Source: Filimonas sp.
Lineage (GTDB): Bacteria > Bacteroidota > Bacteroidia > Chitinophagales > Chitinophagaceae
DNA: 64,000 nucleotides
Assembly (NCBI GenBank): GCA_017306865.1
Contig: JAFKHH010000015.1
Span: 434,001-498,000 of the forward strand
Reading direction: 5' to 3'
Shown: positions 1 to 8,696 of the stretch, piece by piece
Position numbering within the stretch: position 1 is the first letter of the stretch
How the letters are laid out: every line of letters begins with the position of its first letter
Translations under genes and position numbers: made by a program
Notes under the pieces: generated by a model
What the model was told of the DNA's origin: nothing
Databases searched by the model: none
The model's input: only the letters and a program-made list of their open reading frames with translations

Positions 1-1383
1 ATTATCGCTTAATACAGTTGGTTGCCCTTCACGGTCTTTCACCTGTACTACAGGGCCGTTTTTAATAAACAAGCCAACCATTTGTACCACTTCCATCAAT
101 GAGCCACCGCCATTAGAGCGCAGGTCAAGGATAATGCCGTCTACTTTTTCAGCCTTTAGTTTAATGATCTCTGCTGCTACGTCTGCTGCACATCTTGAAC
201 CATTTTGTTTTTCAAAATCTGCATAGAATTCCGGCAGATAGATATAACCAATTTTGTCCTTACCCTTTGTAACGATTGCACTTCTTGCAAAAGCTTCATC
301 CTGTACAATCTCATCACGGATCAGGGAAACCACCTTTGTAGTACCGTCAGCTTTCTTCAGTGTCAGGCGTACTTCAGATCCCTTTGAACCACGTATCAGT
401 TTTACGGCATCTTCTACACCCAAACCGCTTATATCCACCGGATCACCCGTACCCTGTGCTACTTTTACAATTATATCATTCACCTGTATTTGTCCGCTTT
501 TCCATGCCGGGCTACCTGCTACAAGACTTACGATCTTCACTCCATTGTCTTCTTCGCGCAGTTGGGCACCAATGCCATAAAAGCGATTGCTCATTTCTTC
601 ATCAAACGCTCTTTTCTCTATAGGAGGAAAATAATTTGTGTGTGGGTCCATTTCTGCAGTGATCGTATTCACAAACAGGTTATACTGTTCTTCTTCTGTT
701 AGTCTCTTCTTTAAGCGGGTAAAGTTCCTGTCCATAGAAGTCAGCACTTTTGTACGTGCATCTTTCTCTAATTGTTCATCACTTTTCTTTGCTATAGAAT
801 CTGTTGATTTTGCTTTTTCTTTTTGCTCAAGGCTTGAAGAGTAATTTTCCAGTACCATGAACTTCATTCTTTTTCTCCACACATCTTTACGATCGCTTTC
901 ACTTACAGGGTAATTTGCAGAGTCTCTATCTAACTGCACACTTTCATCCGCAGTAAACGTAAATGGCTTGCTCAATGCTTCCTTGTAATCCTGCATAGCG
1001 CTTGCCACACGTTTGCTATAAATAGCACTTACTGCCGGGAAAAAACGGATCGGTTGATCGCCATGTATTTCATCATCGATCGTTGTTTCATATTTCTTCA
1101 GCTCATCAATATCGCTTTGAAGAAATATATTTTTATCAGGATCTAATGTCTCGAGGTATTTTTTGAAAATGACTTTAGAAAAGGAGTCATCAATTTTTTT
1201 GGGGCTGAAATGTCTTTGTTCGAGGATTACGCCTATTGTGGCCAGAAGTTTTTGTTGACGAACCAGTAAATTATCATCGTTACTCCTGGTTTTAAATGCC
1301 CAAAAACTAACACCAAATAAAACGACCAAAACCAGGGGTAGTACTTTTCTACTCAGCATGATACGCAAAATTTTTCTTGTCAT
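1..1383 (-). CDS. prc: Tail-specific (C-terminal processing) protease, S41 family, 3' part cut by window edge
   Basis: The visible 461 residues run off the left edge. An N-terminal membrane or signal segment (about residues 13-29) precedes a long helical N-terminal domain of the Tsp/Prc type. A PDZ domain follows at about 267-345 (FYGIGAQL, SPAWKSGQIQVND), then the start of the S41 peptidase fold with the DLRSNGGGSL motif near 420-429. In this family the catalytic Ser (SASASE region) and Lys (GKG region) come after that motif, so both lie outside the window. The expected role is degradation or trimming of periplasmic proteins at their C-termini. The start is ATG at 1383; Met9 is the alternative. 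A TATTTTTG -7 element lies only 5 bases upstream of the first ATG, so the message may be leaderless or may start at Met9. Confidence 0.93.
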   Translation of the reverse strand, partial: MTRKILRIMLSRKVLPLVLVVLFGVSFWAFKTRSNDDNLLVRQQKLLATIGVILEQRHFSPKKIDDSFSKVIFKKYLETLDPDKNIFLQSDIDELKKYETTIDDEIHGDQPIRFFPAVSAIYSKRVASAMQDYKEALSKPFTFTADESVQLDRDSANYPVSESDRKDVWRKRMKFMVLENYSSSLEQKEKAKSTDSIAKKSDEQLEKDARTKVLTSMDRNFTRLKKRLTEEEQYNLFVNTITAEMDPHTNYFPPIEKRAFDEEMSNRFYGIGAQLREEDNGVKIVSLVAGSPAWKSGQIQVNDIIVKVAQGTGDPVDISGLGVEDAVKLIRGSKGSEVRLTLKKADGTTKVVSLIRDEIVQDEAFARSAIVTKGKDKIGYIYLPEFYADFEKQNGSRCAADVAAEIIKLKAEKVDGIILDLRSNGGGSLMEVVQMVGLFIKNGPVVQVKDREGQPTVLSDN

Positions 1384-1491
1384 TGCTTCAAAAATAACGT
1401 AATTCTAATCGTAATAGCACAATAATTATCCCAATTAACAAAGGGTATTGAGCCATTATTTTTAAAAACATTAAAAATATCTCTGTCAACT

Positions 1492-1522
1492 TTTGTTCAT
1501 TATAATATTTTTTCTATTTTTG
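1492..1522 (+). promoter_or_regulatory. Bacteroidota-type promoter of tRNA-His
   Basis: TTTG at 1492-1495, a 19-base spacer, then TATTTTTG at 1515-1522. This matches the -33/-7 consensus (TTTG, TAnnTTTG) of the Bacteroidota primary sigma factor exactly. It ends 14 bases before the tRNA. Confidence 0.8.
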
Positions 1523-1536
1523 CAACCCAACAAAAC

Positions 1537-1611
1537 GGAGGTTGTAGCTCAGTCGGTTAGAGCGTCAGTTTGTGGCACTGAAGGCCGTGGGTTCGAGACC
1601 CATCATCCTCC
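1537..1611 (+). tRNA. tRNA-His (GTG)
   Basis: Full cloverleaf. The D stem is GCTC/GAGC. The anticodon stem TCAGT/ACTGA encloses the loop TTGTGGC, giving anticodon GTG. The T arm is GTGGG/CCCAT with loop TTCGAGA. The acceptor is GAGGTTG/CATCCTC, flanked by the extra G at position -1 (1537) opposite discriminator C73 (1611), the hallmark of tRNA-His. CCA is not encoded. The acceptor contains one T.T mismatch (positions 5:68). Confidence 0.96.
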
Positions 1612-1621
1612 CGGAAAAATG

Positions 1622-1653
1622 AAAACCTTGTAAACAATGTTTACGAGGTTTTT
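1622..1653 (+). terminator. Intrinsic terminator after tRNA-His
   Basis: The inverted repeat AAAACCTTGTAAACA / TGTTTACGAGGTTTT is followed by more T residues, 11 bases after the tRNA. It probably separates the tRNA transcript from the membrane-protein gene downstream. Confidence 0.8.
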
Positions 1654-1701
1654 TGTTAAATAATGGTTCCGGTTTCCGGCCCACGATACAAAGAACAACA
1701 A

Positions 1702-2307
1702 ATGACTATTCCTGCTTTAATCGCCGTCCCTATTCTCACCGCCTTTACAGGATGGTTGATCATACAACTAATAGCACGCTTATTATTTTCCCCGGCAACG
1801 CCCAAAAAGATATTTGGCATCACTGTACAAGGTATTTTACCGGCTATTCAACCGCTAATTGCGGAAAAAGCCGGGCAAATGGCCAATGCCGCATTTTCCT
1901 TTAGTGATATAGAACAAAAGATCACCAGCCCGGAAGCTGTACAGCAGATTATGCCGATCGTTGAGGGGCATATAGATTTTTTTCTACGTGAAAAGCTGAA
2001 AGAAAAGATGCCAATGATCAGTATGTTTATTGGCGACAAAACAATAGCACAGCTAAAAGAAGTATTTCTTGCAGAGATTGCCTCTATGTTTCCTGAACTG
2101 ATCAAAGGCTACCTGGGTAACCTGAAACAGGATATGAATGTAGAAAAAGCTATTAAGGATAGAATAAATGCTGTTTCCCCCACACAGCTAAGAGCCGCGG
2201 CGACCTCGCCAGACATGAAAAAAATGATTCACAAAGCAGCGTTTGCAGCAGCTTGTATTGGCTTTATAATCGGATTAGTCCAGTTGGCTATTTTATTGTT
2301 TGTTTAA
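1702..2307 (+). CDS. DUF445-like membrane protein
   Basis: 201 residues. A hydrophobic N-terminal helix (about 5-25, containing TGWLIIQL) is followed by amphipathic helical sequence with the DUF445-like pattern GILPA.QP.IAEKAG and a C-terminal TM helix (about 178-200). Proteins of this family are predicted membrane-anchored coiled structures of unknown biochemical role. I chose ATG 1702 because the 13 codons before it (from 1663) sit next to the tRNA terminator and would precede the TM helix with unrelated sequence. The gene stands alone between the tRNA and a TonB-receptor-like gene. Confidence 0.8.
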   Translation: MTIPALIAVPILTAFTGWLIIQLIARLLFSPATPKKIFGITVQGILPAIQPLIAEKAGQMANAAFSFSDIEQKITSPEAVQQIMPIVEGHIDFFLREKLKEKMPMISMFIGDKTIAQLKEVFLAEIASMFPELIKGYLGNLKQDMNVEKAIKDRINAVSPTQLRAAATSPDMKKMIHKAAFAAACIGFIIGLVQLAILLFV

Positions 2308-2612
2308 GTACAAAGGCCCTATTCCAGAATGGACTCGGGTATCATAAACCGGCTTTCTGAAGAATGACCGTTGAAGAGCGCGCCAATTGCCTAATTTCTT
2401 TTTATGGCGACCGAATAAAAGACAAAATGCCGGTAGCCTTGTCGTCCTTTGCGTTATAAATGATTGGTATCGAGGAAGAAAGATGAAAAAAAGTGGATTC
2501 ACCTGAAAAGACTTTGTGTTGACCGATTTACGCTACCGCTCATCATTATTAAACATTTGGTTTAACATATCGCTATACAATTTTGCCTACGATTTAACAT
2601 AGAAAATAAAAC
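2308..2612. other. Intergenic stretch, no gene recognised
   Basis: 305 bases with stops in all frames apart from a 69-codon antisense ORF of no recognisable composition. Nothing supported here except the promoter candidate at its right end (2556-2585). Confidence 0.6.
2556..2585 (+). promoter_or_regulatory. Candidate promoter of the TonB-receptor-like gene
   Basis: TTTG at 2556-2559, 18-base spacer, then CAATTTTG at 2578-2585, one mismatch from TAnnTTTG. The leader would be about 23 bases. Confidence 0.5.
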
Positions 2613-5309
2613 ATGAGAAACTTTTTACTGATTTTGGTCGGAGCCTTTACATCGCTCTCCGTTTTTGCACAACAACGTCCCAGTGGCGGCAGTTTTGCAG
2701 GCAGAGCAGGTGGTGGCAACATGAATGCAGGCCATTTATATGGCAAAATAGTAGATAGTAAAACAAACAAAGGCCTGGATGCGGCAACTGTGCAACTGAT
2801 AGGCAGCAAGTTTGATACTACTACCAAAAAGATGAAAGATGCCATTCTTGGCACTGTAATTACACAACCTAATGGTGATTTCAGCCTGGAAAACCTGCCA
2901 GTTTTTGGCAAATTCAAACTTCGGGCAACAGCAGTAAGTTATAAGGATTATGAAGCACAAGTAGGCTTCGACATCAAAATGCCACAAGGTGGTGGCAGCG
3001 GAAACTCTGGTGGCGCTGACCGCATGTCGCAAATGATGAATATGATCGATAAAGACCTTGGCAACATTAAAATGGAAGAATCTGATGCAAATCTGGGTAA
3101 CGTAACAGTTACTACAAGTGCAAAACAGTTCTTTGAAATGGGTGTTGACAGGAAGATCTTCAACGTAGATAAAAACATTGTAAGCTCCGGCCAGACAGCA
3201 ACAGAGGTAATGAAACAAATACCTTCTGTAAACGTGGATATAGATGGTAACGTAACATTGAGAAATGCAGCACCTCAGTTATTTGTAGATGGTCGCCCTA
3301 CTACACTTACATTGGATCAGATCCCTGCAGATATTATAGATAAAGTAGAACTGATCACAAACCCTTCTGCAAAGTATGATGCATCCAGCGGTGGTGGCGG
3401 TATCCTGAATATCGTATTAAAGAAAAACAAAAAGACTGGCTATAATGGTGGCGTACGTGCTGGTGTAGACAGTCGCGGTAAGATCAATCTCGGTGGAGAT
3501 TTCAACTATCGTGAAGGTAAATTGAACTTCTTTGTAAGTGGTAACTACAACCAGCGTAAGTCTAAATTCACGACAGATGTAGACAGGTATAACTTTCCGT
3601 TTAGCACAACACCATCTTCTTACATTGTACAGAACATTAATGGTGTAAATAATGGTGAGTTTGCATTCCTGCGTGGTGGTTTTGACTATTTCATTGATAA
3701 CAGGAATACGTTAACCATTACCGGCAGCTATGTACACGGTTCATTCAACAACAGCCAGCCTCAGACAGTTGACTCTACCGTAAATTCAGCATACTGGTCA
3801 CACAGTGATTTGAGCTCTTTAAGTAAAATGGATTTCAAAAATGTGGGTAGCCAGCTAAGCTTTAAACACAACTTTGCGAAAAGCGGACATGATATCACTG
3901 CTGATTTGAACTATAACTCTAGTAATAACTCTAACCTCAGCAATGTATATTCTAATACTTTCTTCCCTAGTGGCGGTAACAAATCAAACTACACGCAAGC
4001 AAATAATGGTAGCGGATACAACAGGTACCTGACTATTCAGAGTGACTACGAAAACCCGCTTACTGAGACATCTAAGCTTGAAGCAGGTGTACGTGGTGCT
4101 ATCAGGAACTTCCGTAATGACAACTTCCAGTATTACAACGATACGTTTAATATCAACGCAAGTAGCCGCTATAAATATACCGACCAGGTATATGCAGCTT
4201 ACGCAACTTATAGTTTCAAAACAGGCAAAAAATGGAGCTACCAGCTTGGTTTAAGAGCGGAAAGTTCTAGCTATAATGGCACTTTGATAGATGGCAACCA
4301 TAATAAAACACAGGATACAGCATTCAAAGTAAGCTATCCGGTCAGCCTCTTCCCTAGCGCCTTTATTACGTATAAATTAAATGACAAGACGGATATCCAG
4401 ATCAATGCTTCACGCAAGATCAACCGTCCTAACTTCTTCCAGTTATTACCAGTAGTAAACCTGAGCGATCCGCAGAATGCTACAGTAGGTAATCCTGGTT
4501 TGAAGCCTGAGTTTACACAATCGTATGAGGTTTCATATAACAACAACTATATGAAGGGTGCAAACTTTCTTGCATCTGCTTATATGCGCTATACAAGCAA
4601 CATTATTACAAACTATTTGTACAGAGGGCCAAATCCATTGCCGAATGTAAAACCTGATAGCATTACGTTCAGTACTTCTGTAAATGCAAATAACAGTTAC
4701 ACTTATGGTTTAGAGTTGACCAATAAAATGACATTGGCTAAAATATGGGACATGACGTTGAATGTGAACCTGTATAACTCTATTATTAACCTGGATACAA
4801 GTACTTACAAAGGATTGACTGGTGCTACCAACCAACGTGTAAGCTGGTTTGCTAAGATCAACAACTCATTCAAATTGCCTAAAGGATTTTCTATACAGTT
4901 ATCCGGCGACTACCAGGCTAAAACAGTGTTACCACAAAGCTCTGGCGGCGGAGGTGGTGGCGGTGGCCGCGGTGGTGGAATGTTCGGCGGCAGCAACTTT
5001 GCTACAGCACAGGGTTATGTTAATCCTCGCTATGGTGTAGATATTGCAATCAAAAAAGACTTTACGTGGAAAGGTGGCAACAGCGCCTCTATTACACTTA
5101 GCATGAATGATATTTTCAGAACGGAAGTGTACAGTACGCACTCTGAATCTTCATTCCTGGTGCAGAACTCTATCAGGAGACGTGATCCGCAGGTATTGCG
5201 CCTGAACTTCAGCTATCGCTTCGGTAAATTCGACGCGAGCTTGTTCAAACGCAAGAACAACAAAACAGACCAAAGTGGCGGCATGGACATGATGGGTGGC
5301 GGCAGTTAA
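2613..5309 (+). CDS. TonB-dependent receptor-like outer-membrane beta-barrel protein
   Basis: 898 residues. Signal peptide about 1-19 (ending SVFAQ). A carboxypeptidase-regulatory-like domain at about 42-130 (GKIVDSKTNKGLDAATV) is followed by a plug domain at about 185-275 (VMKQIPSVNVD, FVDGRPTTL, VELITNPSAKYDASSGGGGILNIVLKK) and a long barrel to the C-terminus. This matches the Bacteroidota outer-membrane beta-barrel family (OMP_b-brl_3). No SusD-like partner is adjacent, so the cargo is unknown. Two Gly-rich stretches are odd: residues 25-36 after the signal peptide and a run of nine Gly at about 775-783 that probably sits in an extracellular loop. The gene ends in a Met/Gly-rich tail rather than the aromatic residue typical of barrel ends. 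Confidence 0.9.
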   Translation: MRNFLLILVGAFTSLSVFAQQRPSGGSFAGRAGGGNMNAGHLYGKIVDSKTNKGLDAATVQLIGSKFDTTTKKMKDAILGTVITQPNGDFSLENLPVFGKFKLRATAVSYKDYEAQVGFDIKMPQGGGSGNSGGADRMSQMMNMIDKDLGNIKMEESDANLGNVTVTTSAKQFFEMGVDRKIFNVDKNIVSSGQTATEVMKQIPSVNVDIDGNVTLRNAAPQLFVDGRPTTLTLDQIPADIIDKVELITNPSAKYDASSGGGGILNIVLKKNKKTGYNGGVRAGVDSRGKINLGGDFNYREGKLNFFVSGNYNQRKSKFTTDVDRYNFPFSTTPSSYIVQNINGVNNGEFAFLRGGFDYFIDNRNTLTITGSYVHGSFNNSQPQTVDSTVNSAYWSHSDLSSLSKMDFKNVGSQLSFKHNFAKSGHDITADLNYNSSNNSNLSNVYSNTFFPSGGNKSNYTQANNGSGYNRYLTIQSDYENPLTETSKLEAGVRGAIRNFRNDNFQYYNDTFNINASSRYKYTDQVYAAYATYSFKTGKKWSYQLGLRAESSSYNGTLIDGNHNKTQDTAFKVSYPVSLFPSAFITYKLNDKTDIQINASRKINRPNFFQLLPVVNLSDPQNATVGNPGLKPEFTQSYEVSYNNNYMKGANFLASAYMRYTSNIITNYLYRGPNPLPNVKPDSITFSTSVNANNSYTYGLELTNKMTLAKIWDMTLNVNLYNSIINLDTSTYKGLTGATNQRVSWFAKINNSFKLPKGFSIQLSGDYQAKTVLPQSSGGGGGGGGRGGGMFGGSNFATAQGYVNPRYGVDIAIKKDFTWKGGNSASITLSMNDIFRTEVYSTHSESSFLVQNSIRRRDPQVLRLNFSYRFGKFDASLFKRKNNKTDQSGGMDMMGGGS

Positions 5310-5330
5310 TTTCAAACAACCTCCTTCAAT

Positions 5331-5362
5331 AAAAAAGCTACTCTAATCAGGGTAGCTTTTTT
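5331..5362 (+). terminator. Intrinsic terminator after the TonB-receptor-like gene
   Basis: AAAAAAGCTACTC, loop TAATCA, GGGTAGCTTTTTT. A 13-pair stem ending in a T run, 22 bases after the stop. Confidence 0.85.
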
Positions 5363-5446
5363 ATTTACTCAAACAATAGTATTAGTACACATAAAAAATA
5401 CAATGCGAACAGATGAGCCTGTTCCCATATTCGCTAAAGGTGTTTC

Positions 5447-5989
5447 TCACTGCTTTAGTACTTTGAAAGAGGCGAATACATCTTCCGCATAAGGAAGTTT
5501 CCCTTTTGACGACATTACCGCTATACGGTACAATTTGCCATCCGACGATTGTACACTAGCTACTTCCAGACGAAACAGGATATTGTCTATGACATACTCC
5601 ATTTGGTCAATCACCGACGGCATGCCATTAATAATTGTTTCTTTGTGACTAATTACACGAAAACCTTTATTCTTTTTGCTATCATCTACCAAAAACTCGC
5701 TAAAGCCTTTTAAGGTATAAGGATATTGAGCCAGCTTACCATCTTTTGTTCTACGCTCTTCATAGGCTACTTTAGGATCACCTTCCTCTGCAATATTGAC
5801 AATATCATCTTTATCTCCATAACCAAATGAAAAACGAGTTGGGTTTAGATTTTGCTCTACAAAATCTTCAGGTACGCTGATACTATATTCGTTCTTAACG
5901 GTGTACTCTTTCAATTTTTTCTTGCCACAACTAGTGGCTAGCAATGCCGCAGACGCTACTAATACGAACAAAAGATATTTAGGCTTCAT
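5447..5989 (-). CDS. Lipoprotein, PsbP-like region possible, function unknown
   Basis: 180 residues with a type II signal peptide whose lipobox LATSC places the acylated Cys at 21. The mature part has the look of small Bacteroidota lipoproteins of a PsbP-like fold (NEYSISVPEDFVEQ, then alternating strands, ending DVFASFKV). That resemblance is weak and functional transfer is not justified. It lies 65 bases after the broken zinc-ribbon gene on the same strand and may be the last gene of that transcript. Confidence 0.75.
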   Translation of the reverse strand: MKPKYLLFVLVASAALLATSCGKKKLKEYTVKNEYSISVPEDFVEQNLNPTRFSFGYGDKDDIVNIAEEGDPKVAYEERRTKDGKLAQYPYTLKGFSEFLVDDSKKNKGFRVISHKETIINGMPSVIDQMEYVIDNILFRLEVASVQSSDGKLYRIAVMSSKGKLPYAEDVFASFKVLKQ

Positions 5990-6054
5990 TTTGCTATTTT
6001 TAATTCTTTACTATTTTCATTAAGCGTATATATAACAACCTTTCTATTAAGCCC

Positions 6055-6611
6055 TTATTTACGCTCTACCGCATCAAAGGCATAATTTCCCACCAATACA
6101 TAGCCAAACGGCATGTGCCTTTTGGTATTAAATTCTTCAAAGTTTTTGTTACTTATAAAAGATGCCAATTTCACTTTATATTCTTTGGAACCAAATGCAG
6201 CCGGATTGGAGGATAGTTTATCCCAACCACCCTGACTATAAGTGTCTATTCTTTCTATCATATCTTTTGTATGTACAATCACCAACGTATCTCCACTTAC
6301 ACGCTCTACTTTTACCAGCGCGCCTTTAGGTTGCCTATTTGCCTCTTCATCCCACATAGCTTTGTACAGGTCTCCTGTTTGGAGGTTGGCTAATATTTCA
6401 GCTTGCTTGTTTTCGTTAAATTGTTTGACTCCTTTTGCACCTAACGCGAATAGAATGAGGCCAAGATACCCATAATAGGAATCAGCATGCGTATATAGCT
6501 CATGGATAAAGAGACCTGTACACATCCTTTTTTATTGCATACCGGACAGGCTTCCTCCGGCAACATTCTTGTGGTCAGCGGCTTGTTGACGATTTCGTAA
6601 TAATATACCAT
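6055..6611 (-). pseudogene. Broken copy of zinc-ribbon/TM family (paralogue of the gene at 11475-12221)
   Basis: From ATG 6611 the first frame reads MVYYYEIVNKPL, then CPVC, then MLIPIMG, and stops after 56 codons at 6441. It closely follows the N-terminus of the intact paralogue (MVYYYQIVTKPL, CPVC, MLIPIYG). The rest of the family (TM helix GLILFALG, QTGDLYKAMWDEE, KEYKVKLASFIS, FDAVERK) continues in another frame to the stop at 6055. Compared with the paralogue, about 60-65 residues covering the second zinc-ribbon CxxC and the linker to the TM helix are missing, and the frame changes at the join. I read this as an internal deletion with frameshift. A separate 156-residue product starting at Met 6525 is possible but would begin with out-of-frame residues. 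Confidence 0.7.
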
Positions 6612-6633
6612 CTCCTTGTATTATAATAAGGTT

Positions 6634-7197
6634 TTATCGCTCGCTATTAACCTTGTCTTTCATCTGGAAAACCGTTCGTTTCAATTGTACCATATCCGTA
6701 TCCAGGGAGGCTATATTTACCCACAACAAGGCCTTATTTTTTTCTGCGCGTTTCAAAAAGCGATTTCGCAGTGTTACATCTTCTATCCTGCCTGCATAGC
6801 TGCCCCTATCTTTTACATCTATAATCAAGTATTTGGGGCCATTTCCATAGTACCACATATAGGTTTGCATATCTACCTCCATACATGTAATGATGTCCTG
6901 CCACTCAACTATGCCAATCTCTTTGAATTGCTTTTCATTAAAACGGATACCCGTAGGTTCAAGTGTGATCACTGGCACATCCCTGCGCATTTTGCGCCAT
7001 GTACATATAATTACCACAATCAGAACAATGAGTGCCAGAAGAAAAATGCCTGTGTCATCAGATTCATACGTATATCTGGCCTTTCTTATACTGTTCAGCA
7101 TAGCCCATGTACAAAAAAATACAAGTGTGGTATAAAAAATTAACGCACCACGTAGTGCTTTTTTATTCTGATAAACATTATAAGGTAATGGATACAT
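6634..7197 (-). CDS. Two-TM protein with PH-like cytoplasmic domain (STM3941-like)
   Basis: 187 residues from ATG 7197, which begins MYPLPYNVYQNKKAL. TM helices lie at about 18-35 and 51-67. They are followed by a soluble domain with the pattern PVITLEPTGIRFN...IVEWQDIITCMEV...YLIIDV, resembling the PH-like domain of the STM3941 family. The family role is unknown. An in-frame extension to 7431 encodes charged, low-quality sequence and would overlap the divergent Crp/Fnr gene, so I prefer the shorter form. It ends 22 bases before the broken zinc-ribbon gene and probably forms one transcript with it and the lipoprotein after it. Confidence 0.65.
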   Translation of the reverse strand: MYPLPYNVYQNKKALRGALIFYTTLVFFCTWAMLNSIRKARYTYESDDTGIFLLALIVLIVVIICTWRKMRRDVPVITLEPTGIRFNEKQFKEIGIVEWQDIITCMEVDMQTYMWYYGNGPKYLIIDVKDRGSYAGRIEDVTLRNRFLKRAEKNKALLWVNIASLDTDMVQLKRTVFQMKDKVNSER

Positions 7198-7415
7198 AAC
7201 AGTTTGTTTATTTGACAGTAAGATGAAAGTCTGTTTGTCTGACTTAGAAAAACGAGAAACGCCTGACTTTTTGATTTTATTGTTCTTATAAGCAATTCCT
7301 CCACTATTTTTTATTTCAGGCACAATAAAACTTTCCTTCTTGCTGTTTACAATAAGCCTCATTATTTTCCAATCAGCCAGTCCTATAGAAAGATGTAAAA
7401 CTAAAAACAGGAAGC

Positions 7416-8039
7416 GTGAAAAAATCAACAATTGATAAGGAAGAGAAAAAAGCGTTCAATTTTGATACCTTAAAATCATTCTTCAAATCTTCCGTTCCAG
7501 AGGATCCCGCCATGAAGATCTTTATATCAAACCTATTTATGCGAACTTTTAAGAAAGGAGAGATTATAAAAAATGCCAACGAGGAAGACCTATACTTAAA
7601 TATTATTGTCAAAGGGTCTGCAGGGCTATTTGTTCATAATGGGAGACACAACATTTGTATTACTTTATTTTATGAGCATGATTTTCTATGTGATTATCTC
7701 TCTTTACTGAAACAGGAAAAAACGTCTATTCAACTGGTTGCCTTAGAGCATATAGAGTTACAGTCGATAGAGTATTCGAAATTGCGAAAGATAAACGAAT
7801 CATCTATTACAGCCGCTAAGATTGCCAAAACAGTTGCCGAGCATTTGTACATACAAAAGCAGGAAGAGTTGATCCACATGCTAACATTAACGCCTGTAGA
7901 ACGATATAAAAAAATGCTGGAGGAGAGGCCGGATATTTTACGCCGAACGCCTTTAAAAATATTGTCGTCTTATCTTGGCGTAACACCAGAAAGTCTTAGC
8001 CGACTGAGGAAAACCTATTATCAAAAGAACTCCGTTTAG
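7416..8039 (+). CDS. Crp/Fnr-family transcription regulator
   Basis: 207 residues, GTG start. A cyclic-nucleotide-binding-like beta-roll at about 35-135 (FKKGEIIKNANEEDLYLNIIVKGSAGLF) is followed by a dimerisation helix. The C-terminal helix-turn-helix at about 180-203 (TPLKILSSYLGVTPESLSRLRK) is of the type seen in many Bacteroidota Crp/Fnr proteins. Residues that contact cAMP in Crp (the RPGE...RSA loop) are absent, so the ligand is not cAMP or there is none (inference). It is transcribed divergently from the PH-like two-TM gene. No ATG fits upstream in frame; the next internal Met is codon 33, inside the beta-roll, so GTG 7416 is the best start. Confidence 0.85.
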   Translation: MKKSTIDKEEKKAFNFDTLKSFFKSSVPEDPAMKIFISNLFMRTFKKGEIIKNANEEDLYLNIIVKGSAGLFVHNGRHNICITLFYEHDFLCDYLSLLKQEKTSIQLVALEHIELQSIEYSKLRKINESSITAAKIAKTVAEHLYIQKQEELIHMLTLTPVERYKKMLEERPDILRRTPLKILSSYLGVTPESLSRLRKTYYQKNSV

Positions 8040-8105
8040 TACAACGGCTTGAATGCTCAGCTTATAAAAAGGCGATACAACATCGCATAAATATTTTCAG
8101 GATTT

Positions 8106-8636
8106 TCATTCTGCAATGGTATCCTTAACACCTGCCGATAGGCCTGGTTGACGCCCCTCCTTTTGATAGCGGTAGTCGTTGCAAAAAATCTTTATTGGAT
8201 CATATGCCACAAACATCCATTCGGCAAATGCTGTTTGCTGCTCATTTAAACGAAGGCTGTTATCATATTTGACAATAGCATTGTGCAACAATTCGTGGTG
8301 TGCGTCAATTGCCTTTTTATCACTGGAACTCATACCATCCGGGAAACGCGCCTCTATTATTTTATCTACTGAGTCACTTAATTCATAGTGGCCATGTGCA
8401 ATATACTCCTGGAAGGAAACGCCAAAGGCATCTAGCTGATTGAGAATACTATCGAACTTTTTCAGTGTGTCGCCTCCAAAAGACAGCGCGTTTAGTACAT
8501 TTCCGCGCAAAAGATTATTGGGCTTGGTACTCACTGCTTCTACATTTTGAGCAGCTCCCGTCTTTTGAGTGCCATTTTCTTTGCAAGCAGTAAACAAACA
8601 AGCTGCCATTATTGCTGTAAATAAAATTATTTTCAT
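8106..8636 (-). CDS. Lipoprotein of unknown function
   Basis: 176 residues from Met at 8636 (a Met six codons earlier, 8654, is also in frame). Lipobox LFTAC gives Cys18. The mature protein is mostly helical with no motif I recognise (AEWMFVAYDPIKIFCNDYRYQ near the C-terminus). It follows the ankyrin-SHOCT gene by about 60 bases on the same strand and is probably the last gene of that operon. Confidence 0.75.
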   Translation of the reverse strand: MKIILFTAIMAACLFTACKENGTQKTGAAQNVEAVSTKPNNLLRGNVLNALSFGGDTLKKFDSILNQLDAFGVSFQEYIAHGHYELSDSVDKIIEARFPDGMSSSDKKAIDAHHELLHNAIVKYDNSLRLNEQQTAFAEWMFVAYDPIKIFCNDYRYQKEGRQPGLSAGVKDTIAE

Positions 8637-8696
8637 TTGTAGCGATTTAGACATGGGTCTTAAACCTTATAGGTTTCTGATCATTGTTATGATTAT

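Noticed and set aside
6616-7143. 175-codon plus-strand ORF
   Set aside because: It lies antisense to the PH-like two-TM gene, has no coherent protein features, and is best explained as a shadow of that gene.
7198-7431. N-terminal extension of the PH-like protein to 7431
   Set aside because: It would overlap the Crp/Fnr start and encodes Lys/Ser-rich sequence unlike the family, whereas ATG 7197 begins a plausible short N-terminus before TM1.
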